NCBI GenBank assembly: GCA_963580455.1
Contig: OY756963.1
Span: 24,075,555-24,139,554, forward strand
DNA: 64,000 bases
Reading direction: 5' to 3'
From: Euonymus europaeus
Lineage: Eukaryota; Streptophyta; Magnoliopsida; Celastrales; Celastraceae
Below are positions 12,174 to 24,071 of the stretch, in pieces. Position 1 is the stretch's first letter; each line of letters opens with the position of its first letter. The notes under the pieces are model-generated. The model saw only the letters and a program-made list of their open reading frames with translations. It had not been told where the DNA came from and did no database searches. The translations under genes were made by a program, and so were the position numbers.

Positions 12174-12556
12174 TAGGATACATTTTGATTGAGGGAGAAG
12201 AGGGTTAAGTGGAGGGTGTGAAGTGAGGGGCCGGGGAAGATTTTGCCCTCACTTAAATTGAAGGGTAAGGATTGGGAGAGGGTTAGAGAAGGGTGTTTTC
12301 TCCCTCCATTGACTCCAAAACACTCAATTTTCTAACCTTCTAATTTTGAGGGGTTAGTGAGGGATATAGTTGTTTAGTAGCTATAACTATATCTCTTCCC
12401 CTTCTCAAACTCCTCAATCCAAATAAGATTATACATTTTCTCCTCCCTTGACACCCCTCCTAATACAAAATTCCAAACAACTCACAACTCACAACTCACA
12501 ACCCCTCATTTGACTCCCCCACTTAACTCTCGCCTTCTCAATCCAAGCATAGCCTC
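12174..12556. mobile_element. MITE, 'GGATTGAG' type
   Basis: The left end AGGATACATTTTGATTGAG pairs with the right end CTCAATCCAAGCATAGCCT as an imperfect inverted repeat. The next internal bases also match as inverted copies (GTTAAGTGGAG and CCACTTAAC). It has no coding sequence. Similar ends occur in the 5684-8424 element. Confidence 0.55.
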
Positions 12557-12908
12557 AAACCTATATGACATGTATACACATTAATTGTGAATCAAATGAG
12601 AGTCACATATTCGAGTCTCAAGCATTATCCAGTATATCTATATCAATATCAAGCAAAAACATATTCTGATTTGGATCGGGTCCTTGTGTTAACTGACCCA
12701 TTGAGACCCACTTAACTCTTCCCTCCTTAATCCAAGTATAGCCTCAAACCTATATGACATGTGTACACTGAATACACATTAATTATGAATCAAATGAGAG
12801 TCACATATTTGAGTCTCAAAAGCATTATCCAGTATATCCATATCCATATCAAGCTAAAACAAATTCTGATTTGGATCGGTTCCTTGTGTTAACCGACCCA
12901 TCGAGGCT
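12520..12908. repeat. Tandem duplication, period 189 bp
   Basis: The segment starting CACTTAACTCTCGCC (12520) is repeated from 12709 (CACTTAACTCTTCCC). Both copies run through CCTCAAACCTATATGACATG and CTGATTTGGATCGG to CCTTGTGTTAACxGACCCAT. The unit includes the right end of the MITE plus about 150 bases of flank, so the duplication happened after that MITE inserted. Confidence 0.85.
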
Positions 12909-14072
12909 TGTATTATATGCTTAATGCTTGTCTATCCAAATTTCAATTTTCCTTTATTTTCCCTCCTCTTTCTCTCTCGCGCACTTCCTATCTGGACAAG
13001 ATCTCTTCATGAGCACATGGTGATGATGGGTCTCTCGTTCCTGAGCGATTTTAAGGTAATCCCCAATTTGAAAACCCTATAAAAGAATATTTATTCCAGA
13101 AATAAGAAGGCTGCAACTGATCTCTAATTATTATTTTTTTCCGTCCAGCAAGAACCTTTGGTTCTTTGTAGAGTGGTTATTTATAATAATATTCTTCATA
13201 TAATTATTACTGATGCTGTTGCACGCTAACAATTGTTCACTCAGACTATATATGACTTGAGTATTACAGAACGAAAGAAGATTTTACTTGCTGATGATTT
13301 TTTCTTTAAATTCTTTAAATCTTCTTTGACACAGCTTCCATGTTTGATTGTAGGATTATTTACTATTAAACACTGTTTGTCGTAAGAAATAATTTTTGGT
13401 TGATGATTTAGGAAAAGGAGCGAAGAATAAAAGTATAATGTAATGTTGAAGGACACCCATAAGTTCCTTTTTGAAAATTTATCGTTAGCGTCAACCCCTC
13501 ATTTCATTGCTGGTTAAGAAATTATTTGTCCTCCACAGTAATGTTCTTCTATGAATGATTTTCAAGGAGTCAGGTCCTACTTTCTTTACCTTGGAAATTG
13601 TTTTGAATCCGTTTCTGCTTCTATAATGAATCACCGTTAAATATGAGTACTTCATAGTTCATATGCCTTGTCTTGCTTTTCTAAAAAATTTTCTATGTCA
13701 CAGGTGAGTTTTCAAGTACTAGTTGACGTGGATAGGGCCTTTCATGAACTCTAAGCCACTGTAGAGCCTTTTCATCCTAGAGTATCACTTTTCTGCAAGA
13801 TAATTTTTGATATATTATGTGCATTTGAGTTTTCAGGTACTCATTTTCGAAAATGTCTGTATGCACTTACAAAATATGGACTCCGAACAAAACGGTCCTA
13901 TTTATTGACCTTGTTGTCAGTTGAATTTCTGTACTGTGCTTGACTTCTCCCATTAGCTAATAGTACAATTTGCAGCTAGATTAAGTAATGATTTGTTGAG
14001 TTAGAGTTCTCAACTCTCAGTAATATTTGATCAGGGTTATTGCTCAACATCCCAAACATAGTATTCTTTGTT
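12909..14072. other. Spacer downstream of the MLKL-like gene
   Basis: The region is AT-rich with no supported gene. A short open stretch at 13018-13056 (MVMMGLSFLSDFK followed by a GTAATC donor) could be a first exon or a leader, but I found no continuation. The 3' untranslated region of the minus-strand gene lies at the right end. Confidence 0.4.
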
Positions 14073-16617
14073 TCAGTATTGTTTGTGTGAGGCTGTGAGC
14101 TCAGAATCTGATGCATGACCAGAAGATGTTCTCCTAATTCTCGGGCTCATCATTCTTGGGCTCATCGTTCTCGGGCTCATCACCATCAGCTGGCTTTCTG
14201 AACTCATTCTCATACTAGGGCAGTTGGAAATTTGTGGAGGTCTTGTAGATCTTCCCTTTGGGGTTCCTGCAAAAAACAAAGTAAGCTATTAATACAGTTA
14301 AGTAGGGGGGAAAAAAAGAACAGTTTTATTTAGCTTCCCTTAATTACTCTGGACCATAATTATATGTTCTATACTGTTGGATTTGTTCAGATTTCCATTT
14401 AATTCTTGCTTTATACTTGTCGCCCTTTCCCTAATCCTGTACTTTCAAGCACTCTATAACTTGGGGCTAATATGGAGATAATGGATGACTTGAACATTGA
14501 CCAGAAATCAATTTGTAAAAATATCAAGACTGTCTATAGCTATGTGCTCCTATTATCATGGTCTCATTCTTGATGCAGGGCAATCAAAATAGGCTTAAGC
14601 ATTGGACTATTGATCAGCCATTTTCAAAATGCAGTTTTTGGCTTCAAAGCATTGACTATATATAATAAATAGACGACATATCTATCATAAACAGAAGCCA
14701 GAATTAGAATTCACCTGGCTGTTTGCTTGCTTTCGCGTCTGGAGATCTCTTCAAATGTAATAATTTCTTGTTCATAGCTTCAGGGGAAGTAAGAAACTTT
14801 CTTTCAGTTGCTGTAGGGAGTGGATCATCCGTTGAGGTAATTGCTTCGTCTCCACTAACTGAAGCCTTATCGCTACCTGATTCTGAAGTTTCTCTCAGAT
14901 TTGCTCTTGCCTTTTCTTTCTCCAGATTTCTATAAACAAACATCTGAAACGGTATCTGTGATATTGCTGTTATATTTGTAGTATCCCAAGAAGGAAATTT
15001 TCTTAAAAGCTTCGACTCCATTTCACAGTAGTCAGCTGGTGGCATTGGTGGGTCTGGCTCTCTGTTGTAATCTGGGTTCATCATAAGGAATCGTTTTATG
15101 TAACGTAGAATCCTACATATGTTAGAGAAGCTTGGCCGCTGGTTTGGATCAGGATGCCAGCATTTCTTGGTCAAGTTGGTCACATATTTGGGTGAATAAA
15201 ATGGGAACAAAGGCCTCTCCCCTGCTCGAATGTTTCGACTCATTTTGTCTCCTTGAAGATGACTGTCCTCAAATGGAACTTTTCCAGTCAACAGTTCAAA
15301 ACAAACCATTCCGAAGCTATACACATCAGACTTTTCTGTGTACTTGGAGTTCTCTGTGCACCCTGTCTGTTCTTGTTCTTCTAGGACTTCTGGAGCATGC
15401 CAGATGAAGGGGAGGGTTCCATTCTGATTCAAAGAGCTCTTGGGTTTGATGTTCTTCACAGAAGATAGGCCAAAGCCCCACACTTTTGCATGCAGGTACC
15501 CTTCTGCAAAGCTACCCCTTGATTTTACCAGAATTTTAGATGGATTTAAATTACCATGATAGATTCCCTTTGAATGCAGATACTCCATTGCCCTCGCTAC
15601 TTGAAGCATGATATCAACTGCATTTGTTAGAGTAAAGGGAATCCGCTTCCTCGGCCCACAAATCTCTTTGATGCAACTATTCAGATCCTTATTCATGAGC
15701 TCCATAACAAGAAAACACTCTTTCTTCTCCTCGTCAGTAAAGCAGCAGAGGAAGTGCATTATATTGGGGTGGGAAAGAGATAACAGTGAAGATATTTCGG
15801 AAATCAGAGGCTCAATGTCCCCAAAAAAGTGTCTTAAAGCAAAGCTATCACCTAACCACACAATCTCCTTGTACTGACTGCCGCTCCCTAGCCGCCGCCT
15901 CACCTGGTAGTCCTTTGATCCCACAAGGATTGAATAGGGCAAGAGTTTCCCATTCGAACCCTCTGAGTCATCAAGGTTTTTGTATAGAAGATCTATAAGT
16001 CGCTGCTCTTGCTTTGTTGAGCCACTAATTTTTTTATCACGGATTCTATTTAGAAGAATCCATCTATCTTCCTTCCATACCATGTCAATCCGGTCGCAAA
16101 TGTCTTGAGTTATAAGGTACTGCTTGCCAAATCTCCACTGAAATAGTTTTGGATCTCTGCATTCCTTCTGATACTTAAATGAGTACACAAGTCTCCTCTT
16201 CTGCATGTCCACATAGTCAGATCCCGAGAATTCTCCTGCAGTCTCCATTGCTTCAATGACAACAGGAATGCAGCTAAGTAAGTTGTGAATGCAGAACTCT
16301 ACACAATATGTGCTGTTATAGAGAGAAATGGCCTTCGCCCACCAGTCCCTTGTTTCAAGGCACTGCCTAATGTAACATTCTCCTTCTTTGAATATTCTGC
16401 ACATCTCTCGCAATGGCAAATCGAGAATCCTCCATTTCGCCTGCCGCTCTTCAAATCTCAGGTTCTCTGCCATCTCTTGTGCTATTGTATCATATGCAAA
16501 GTTGAAAATGTCAAGCAACAAACAGCATTGTCGCTGATTGATTTGGATATTGTCGCGGAATACCATAATCGCCTTCAAACTTCCCAGTACCTCTCCAATC
16601 TGCCGAAACTGCTCCAT
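14073..16617 (-). CDS. Plant MLKL-type pseudokinase (HeLo/DUF1221 domain plus kinase-like domain)
   Basis: Two exons on the minus strand (16617-14715 and 14266-14073) give 698 residues. Residues about 1-170 match the plant DUF1221 region, which in the plant MLKL family is the four-helix HeLo bundle. A kinase-like domain follows (about 235-520), then a Ser/Arg-rich tail with repeated MSPR motifs (SPRTMSPRMMSPRIRR). Three catalytic motifs are altered: the VAIK lysine is Arg in FALRHFF, HRD is HGN in IYHGNLNPSKIL, and the DFG aspartate is Gly in KVWGFGLSS. The protein is therefore predicted to lack catalysis. APE and the later lobe motifs (HAPEVLEE, DVYSFGMVCFELLTG) are intact. Plant MLKLs are known to oligomerise and restrict biotrophic pathogens. 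The tail exon is joined by a CAG|GTGAAT donor and a TTTTTTGCAG acceptor; without splicing the frame stops after PGEF. Confidence 0.92.
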
Positions 16618-18091
16618 TCGGTGGCATAGCCAGCTGACTATCAGGATCTGGTAGCGCTTTTTGCCATTAAATTACTAGTCTTTGAAACATCAACATGAAC
16701 AACGTACCATACCTTGATTGATCAGAAGAACCAGAAGGAAATACATGTACAAACATGACCTTGTATGTAATCCTTATTCAATTGCAGATCTTGTTGTGAA
16801 TTCTCCAGTCGATGGTTCATGTGATGTTCAACTAGAATCTGGGTAAAATGATTTTCCCGAGAAAATTGTTTATGTTTTTTCTTTTTCTTTTTGAAAGGAG
16901 GAAACTACACTTGTCTGGTTGAGGCTGATAGAACGCAGTATGTGTGGTTGTTAGCCCCGCGAAAATCGTCTTTCTTGTTTAGATTTTGAAAATTGACCAC
17001 CCTAATTTTACACATTAAGCCTATGTATTATATGCATTAAATTGTCAAATTAATCAATTATTATAATTGTCATGGAAGAATTTAGAGGAACAACATGAGC
17101 ATGAACGCATCTTAGTCGTCCAACTCGCACTCGCTGCTAAAGAGGTTGCATCATTTTCGTGAAATATCTCAGTTTCGTATGAATTATTTTTGTTTCGTTT
17201 TAGGTCCTGTTTGTTAAATGCGTAAAGCGGAGGATCATTTTGTGTCTAAGAAATGGAGGACTCTTTTAGAAAGTTAGGAAATGACAATTAAAGAATGGGA
17301 GAACCTAAGACGGTCCTTATAATCCATCGCATAATCCATCACATTGATGCTAATACCTAATTACAATCCATCTCACTAACACCTGTATTCGCGGAGAATT
17401 GGAAAGTCATTCGAATTGCATTAAACTCAATCGGCAGAGGAAGCCTATCTATCTTTGAACACACCTCTAAATTTTGAACATCACTTGAATTCATCAATTC
17501 TGGGTCACTGTATGGAATATCTATAATGCTACTTTTAAGCCATAGACCAATATCTGTTAAATACTAAACACATGACATTATCCCATTCAATTTAGTTTGA
17601 ATCGAAGATCAAATTGTTTCTTTCTATCCAAACATAACAAATCAATTTTGTTGATTAGAATTCCAAAAGAATTCAAAATCCAAAGTAGATTAATTAGAGA
17701 TGTTAAACCCACAACTTGAATTTGAACCCCATATCATTCAAATTGCTTTTTTGGTTGTTTTTTATTTTAAAAAAAATATAGCCGTTAAATCCGTTACATA
17801 GACGTTTAAACAAAGGAAAGAAGTGGACAGCTTGGACATGACAGACTGTCATATCTCTCTCTGTTATGTACGCCAAACAAACAAAAAAAAAAAAAAAAAA
17901 AAAACACCCACCTAAAATCCACCGTAACGCACATGGCCAGATCCCTATTCCTACCTGGCATTTGTACTCTAATCAAATCAGGAATTTCCATTTTCAAACC
18001 AAAAAAAATCATTTTTAAAAAAAAAGAAATATATTAACTGGACCCCACGTACACCGCACATTGTGGCAGCCGGTTTCTTCTCCTCTCTGTG
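16618..18091. other. Shared upstream region of the MLKL-like and AGP genes
   Basis: The two genes diverge here, so this 1.5 kb holds both promoters. It includes a poly(A) run of about 23 at 17881-17903 and no convincing coding sequence. A minus-strand frame at 17806-18012 crosses that homopolymer and is rejected. Confidence 0.5.
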
Positions 18092-18099
18092 TATATATT
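18092..18099 (+). promoter_or_regulatory. TATA box of the arabinogalactan peptide gene
   Basis: TATATATT lies about 100 bases before the start codon at 18200. It is followed by CTCT-rich leader sequence typical of strongly expressed plant genes. Confidence 0.6.
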
Positions 18100-18199
18100 C
18101 TCTCAATACTCCTTCATTCCTCCCTCCCAGGGGCTCTTCTCTCCACGATCTCTCTGACTCTCTCTCTGTTTCTCATCTGATAAAGAAGAAGAAAAAAAG

Positions 18200-18530
18200 A
18201 TGGCAAGAGCTCTTCTCTTTGCAGTCCTAGCTTTTGTTATGGTCTTTGTCACACCTTCTTATGTTAAGGCCCAATCCATGGCTCCTTCCCCGGCTCCTGC
18301 TAGCGATGGTAATTAACTCTATTCCATCTTTTTTTTCCTCCTTCATGGATCTGCATGTTGTTGGTTTCTGAAATGTACGTTTCATGTCAACTGATTATGT
18401 GTAGTGTTGTTTTTGTCTGTCAGGAACTTCGATTGATCAGGGAATTGCATATTTGCTGATGATTGTGGCGTTGGTGCTTACCTATCTCATCCACCCACTC
18501 GATGCATCTTCCTCCTACTATTTCTTTTAG
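18200..18530 (+). CDS. Arabinogalactan peptide (AGP16/20/22/41 type), GPI-anchored
   Basis: Two exons (18200-18308 and 18424-18530) give 71 residues. The precursor has a signal peptide (about 1-25, ending near VKA), a very short mature peptide (QSMAPSPAPASDG) with Ala-Pro/Ser-Pro units for hydroxylation and arabinogalactan addition, and a hydrophobic GPI-attachment tail (IAYLLMIVALVLTYLIHP). The tail and the DASSSYYFF end are hallmarks of this AG-peptide subgroup. The mature peptide is expected to be GPI-linked on the outer face of the plasma membrane and in the wall. The single intron interrupts the Gly codon after SD, and both borders match consensus. Confidence 0.95.
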
Positions 18531-19541
18531 AATGAGAATGTTTTATATGTTGGTTTTATATGGTCTGTACTCTGTACTTGTCCATAAAGGGATAGGGATT
18601 GATTGATTGATTGTTTCAGTAAATGTTGGATTTGTCCCTTTATTCTTTAATTGGCTTTCAAATTTCAGATCCCTTTTATCCTGCAACTTTTTAAGACTCC
18701 TTACCATTGTTGAGGCCAGAAACAACAAAGTCCATAAACATCGCAAAAACTCAAAAACATTAATTGAGGGATTCAAAAACATCAACCTTAAGAAAGCTCT
18801 GTTTGGATAATATTTTTTCAGAATTAGGAACCAAGTGTTTCACCCTCCTTGGATTGGAGGGGAAAAGTTTATAAATGGGTGATTCTCCCCTCTACTACCC
18901 TCCTCAATTGCGTATATTTTCTTACCCTCTAAATTGGGTATTTAACTTTATTTCATAATTACCCATTTTTTAAGTCAGATTAGAAACAGAGGTATATAAT
19001 GTAGTAAATGACTCGTTTCCGTCTTATCCCCTCCTCCCTCCCAAACTCCACCTAGGGTAGCTGTAACTAAGTGTGGTCTCCCTCACACTAATCCCACTTA
19101 ACACCTCAATTTACAATCCACGTCTTCTAATGTATTATTATGTACATATATACTGAGACCTGCTGCTAAATTTCATGTGCAAAGTATTTCTTATAGCAAA
19201 AAATCATTAGCAATTTAAACTTGTGGTTGATTACATGGTATATGAGGGATAAATGAAAACATTTTATGAAGTAATGAAACCTTAAAAGAGAAATTCTTTT
19301 GGCAACTTATTCTGATGATGCCTCCGCCACTGACAAAGTTCAACAGGATGTTGTATTGGCTCTGCAGGCCACTAAAAGAAAGAAAATTTATGTTCCAGAA
19401 ATTTATTCAACTGCTGCTCAAACATCCATGGGTCAGTGAAAGCTTCGCCTTGAGTGACCCAAGGACCAGGACCCTCCCGGTCATCCTTTCCGATATTTCA
19501 ACAAGCTTGTCCCACTTTAACTGAACCTTCTTCAATGAAAT
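18531..19541. other. Spacer with degenerate MITE-like DNA and an unassigned ORF remnant
   Basis: From about 18797 to 19120 the text (CTCTGTTTGGATAAT, CCTTGGATTGGAGGGG, CCCTCCTCCCTCCCAAACTCC) resembles the GC-skewed MITEs at 11.6-12.5 kb. At about 19290-19438 (+) an open stretch contains KVQQDVVLALQATKRKK and KIYVPEIYSTAAQTSMGQ before a stop. I do not recognise it. No full gene is visible. Confidence 0.35.
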
Positions 19542-22500
19542 TTAGTCATTTTGATTATTAAGCTCGTATCTGTCATGCAATGTATACTTGACAACTTCGT
19601 AAAAAGAAACTACTATTCCAACAGATGGTCCAGCACGACTAACACGGGGACCGATTCCTGTAAATAGACCCTTCAAGCCTCCATCCCTGAACCAAACAAG
19701 TCCATGTCAGTTCAAGTAAACAAATCCAAAGTCCTCTCATGAAACCGGCTCAAAATCACGAATGGACCATTGCTGGCACTTACTTCGTAAACATAGAGGG
19801 CAAAATAAAACAACTACTACTTTAAAGTCATTGAAGCTAAATCCACCAAGGAAAGTTTAGTTCCCCTTCTGCATAATTGGAAACAAGACACAAAAAGAAA
19901 GGCAGAAGAAAAGCCAACTGTAAAATTGCAGCGATTTTGCCACGTAAATTATAAATGGCGCAACAAAATTTGTCACAGCCTCGAATGCTCGGTTTTAAAG
20001 CAAAAGAACAATTAAAATCAGGAAGCAAAAAGGGATGATTTTTCACCGTATAACACATGTAGACATTCCTATATAACTGACAAAATAGGACATAGATCAA
20101 GACCGATAAACTTTGGAAAGCAAATGCGAACCGGTTTTTTCAACTAATTTAACTAATTTGCTACTAGCTCTGTTATCAAAAACACTTGAAACTTACTAAA
20201 GCCCAGTCAATGGATCATATAAAATTCTTGGACTTGTGGCTGTCAAAAAGACCTTAGCACGTGATAAGGTTAGGTATCTAAATCACACAAGTAAACTAGT
20301 CGTTGGTCTCATTAATACTTCATGGCTATGAGCCTTACTAAAAACCAATCTCAGATTCTTCCTAACTTGTAGCTAATACAGAGTGATCATTGGACTCTTG
20401 AAAATGACACAAAAGAGACTAACTTGAAGCCTCCACGGCTCCACCAAGGTGCCAGCCCGAGGGCATTAACCTGATCAAACCGCAGTGGGGGCTCCCTATG
20501 ATGAAGACATAAACTGATAAAAGCAGACTCTTGAAAAGTAAAGAGAAGACGCAGAGGAGCTAAATTTCTAGTTTTTCCTAGATAAGGGCAGAAGTGCATT
20601 TTTTGAAGCAAAGGAAATAATGCAATAGTGTTACACACCTCCAGATTTCCAGCAGTGTTTCTTTTGTAGTCATCTTCAATGCTCTAGCTCTATCTTTCTG
20701 AAATACACAAAATGAGCAACCCCCATTAAAAACCCACAGATAAGTACATAAATAATATATGTCAGAACATCAAGTCGTTTGACATCAAAGAACTGTCATA
20801 CCTTCCGTTTTATTTTCAATTTCATCAGGTAGTTTCTTGTTAATTTCCTAATCACAATTCTAAATTCCATGAACAGTAATGATCATCCAAATTATACCCA
20901 AAGTAACATAAGAAAAGATGACAGTTCCAAGTCCCCACATCCCTGCTCAAAACATATTTCAAGGGCACGAGCTGATAATCCCATAGCAAACAATAACTAG
21001 ATTGCATCAGTTTGACAGAAATGTTTTCTAAGGTTATAAAAATAGGCAGGACAAACGGTAAGACCTTATACATGCTTCAACCAACTTCTCCTTTTCAAAT
21101 AGTACTCAACTCAACTAGTGGGGGTTCAGGCAAGTATATAATCCAATGGTAGAGTTGTAGGGGAGCAACCTAAAAGGTCACATGTTCAACACCTTCAAAA
21201 TAGCCACTCCACATATTATATGAGACATCATATGGGGGTAAGGACTTGCCCACTGCGAAAATTGGTTACTTTATCACTCAACTATTTGACTCTTGAAAAA
21301 CAAAGTACTTTAAAATTTTTTACTTTCACTTTGATATGTTTTCCCTTTTTTTCTTTCTGGTGGCATTTGTGGGGTTTGCTAAATACACATGCAATTCAAT
21401 GAAGCCTGGTTTGTGGTACAACCTCTATTTGCCGTCGAGTCTTTGCAACATCGAGTGGACAAGTAGCAGCTGCTGCAAGGCATCCTGCAACAAAACCAGC
21501 AGAAAAATTTGCCCCTAGAATGCTGGCTCCTCTGGCTTCATCACCCACTACAGCAAGAATTGTTCTCCTGATCTGTGCACTCAATACAAAAGAAGCAATC
21601 ACATTGGTCGAAAGCAGGCGGAAAACATCTTACAGAATGCAGATGAAGAATTGCTTGAGAGGATAAAATCTCACAGGCTCCAGAGTTGACCAGCAAATGG
21701 CAGAGAAAGGCACATCTCGAGCTAGTTGCGCTCCAAGACCAGTCCACAAGATGCGGTAGCTCTGTACTGTTACAAAAGGTATGCAAGTTACAATAAGTTG
21801 ATGGCCATCCATCAAACTCCATCTTACATGATTGATCACCCATTGTCAAACACCAGAAACCAATATGAGTATACATAGAAACTATAAATTTAGTGGTTAA
21901 CTTACAATTTTGATTGCTGTTTGTGCTTCTCAGAGGATTGATGACCCCATGTAATGTCTTCAACACTCCAGGAGGCTTCACACCGTTTTTGGTTTCTTTA
22001 AATGCCTATTAGAAACCTTGATTATAGATTGATTCTTCATAAAACAAGGATCTCCAAAGTTCAAACATATATAGATAATAAACAAATTGTCATGACATAA
22101 CTAGATAAAAACCTCTTTGCTTTTGATACAGAAAGTCAATCTCATAAATAGTATAACTCAAAAACATAGGTAATAGATCTGAATATCAAATATGAAACAT
22201 GTATTCAAAGACAATGTCTTTGTTAATGATCACAATGCCACTTGTTATGTGGGAAAATAACATGAAGTGAAATAGACATAGCTAGTCATTTTTTAGTGAA
22301 AAACCTCAATTAATGTTCAACTTCATTGGTCAATTCAGCAAAGAACTTCTACCAACAAAAGATAGCAACTATATATGTAAGAGAAATTCAACATTCACAT
22401 AGAGATCCATGGATAGACTAGGAGTGTTTTAATGTTAAATAAAGACACTGATAAACAGAGCTATGCTTACCTGCATCCGTGTCCTTGCCAGTTCAACAGG

Positions 22501-23911
22501 ATAACAACTAATGCAAGCAAGTGAGCGTGCAACAGAGCCAGCAACCAGGGGGACATAAGGGGTCAAGGCTGGAGCATTCCGAGTTGTGAAATCCTCCATT
22601 AAAATTCGAAAAATGTCATAGCAAGGCAAGTATATTCCCACCTGGTTGACATTGAAAACAAGGATTATGAGCGAAAGATAACCTGAACGATATGTTCAGT
22701 ATATCACATCAACCCAATGGATGGTATCAACCACTACAATAAACCATAAAATAGAAAATCCTGGCTGAGAGTAAAACTTACAGTAGGCACAGCCAAAGCT
22801 AAGCTTGCATTTGTGCCTCTCCAGAGTCCTGCAAATCCCTCCTGTGAAAATTTAACCCTGTGAATTCTCTGAATAATTGATTTCTACACCAGAATTACAG
22901 TAAAATATGAAAGATAACTAAGCCTTCAATATAGTAGAATCACATGCAAGATAATGGTCAAGTCCCCTACTGGATACGGTAAATCTGGTGCAGTGCTCGT
23001 ACTAGAACAATATGCATAAGCACATAAGTAAAATGTACTCTAAACATACATCATCCATTGATAATACGACATCTCAAATTAATATTACCCAGTCAGGTTT
23101 CCAAGAGACCCAACAACTCAGACAACAATATTTAGCTGTCTTACTAATTAAGGAATTAATTTATACTAAACGAAAGGGATTCATTTTCTGAGTGTCCTGG
23201 TTCAATGAGAAAAATGTTGATGTAGGGAAAATATTAGCAAAGTTTCCCCAGCAGGCTATAAAAAAAGATACACCTACTTGGCGTATGACTTTGTGGAAGA
23301 TATCCAGAGTTCCCTTATACCGGTTGCATTCGGAGCCAGGAACAGCACATGAACTTGGTGGAGTACTCCTCACATCTGGAAGCATCTGGCAAAACACAAT
23401 TTGAAGTCCCAAAAATCAACTATAGCAATCCTAATAGAGGAATATAATTCCTTCTTATCTGGGTCTTGTAGAGGCTCTTCAATTACCGTATTTGTTTCCA
23501 AACATGCCATACAGAAACCCTGATAAGAAACTCCAGCCGCCTGTGCTTGCAGTCTTGTCTGCATATATAAGAAGTAGAACAAGCAAAATATACATTAATT
23601 CCAATTCGATGGCGTCTTGATATTTTCCAGGCAAAATAAAAAAGAGATTGTAAAATCAAAATTGGAATGGAAAATGAGATAACCTTGGCGACATCGAGAG
23701 GGTTGACAATAATGGCGGAGAGGACCGCGGCACCAGCTGCAGAAAGTGCCCTCTCAACGAAACTTAAATCGGCATCTTTGTTAGGGGAATTCTTGGAATC
23801 ATCGTCTTTGTGTAACTTGGGCTCTGAAACTGGAGACACGTTGCCATCCAAATCAACTCTACTGGCTGCTGCGCTTATCCATAAAGGCACGCTCGGCCTT
23901 GAACCAACCAT
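19542..23911 (-). CDS. MTM1: Mitochondrial carrier, MTM1-like
   Basis: Ten exons on the minus strand give 394 residues: 23911-23684, 23558-23487, 23385-23278, 22841-22782, 22641-22471, 22005-21906, 21766-21675, 21572-21423, 20697-20639 and 19686-19542. All junctions are GT-AG and in frame. Three carrier signatures appear in order: NPLDVAKTRLQ (about 71), YPVELARTRMQ and CPLDVAKTRRQ. This gives the tripartite six-helix fold of inner-membrane carriers. The N-terminus MVGSRPSVPLWISAAASRV and the spacer with STPPSSCAVPG fit the plant MTM1/MTM2 subfamily, related to yeast Mtm1, which is needed to activate mitochondrial manganese superoxide dismutase. Arabidopsis MTM1 is of similar length. Intron 8 (20698-21422) contains a SINE-like copy. 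Introns flank the short exons 4 and 9 closely, so alternative splicing is possible. Confidence 0.93.
21143..21290 (+). mobile_element. Au-type SINE remnant in an MTM1 intron
   Basis: The text GGTAGAGTTG, then AGGTCACATGTTCAACACC, then AATAGCCACTCCACATATTA follows the same order of blocks as the two copies in the ADNT1 intron (26.4-26.7 kb). The first two blocks sit where the A and B boxes of a tRNA-derived promoter should be. It is diverged and lacks a clear target duplication. Confidence 0.45.
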
Positions 23912-24071
23912 TCCCCCTCCCTCTCCCTCTCCCTCTCTGTGTGTTCTCTAGGTCTTTACAGCTGCATGTAGAAACGAAAATAAATACGAAGAGGATTCGT
24001 GGCGTGGAAATGAAGGCACCAAATAAGTGGACAATGCACCCCAAAACAAAGAAAAAGTTGGACCTGGCTAG

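Noticed and set aside
13018..13056. Mini exon MVMMGLSFLSDFK followed by a GT donor
   Set aside because: No downstream exon with a continuing frame or family match was found, so it cannot be supported as a gene.
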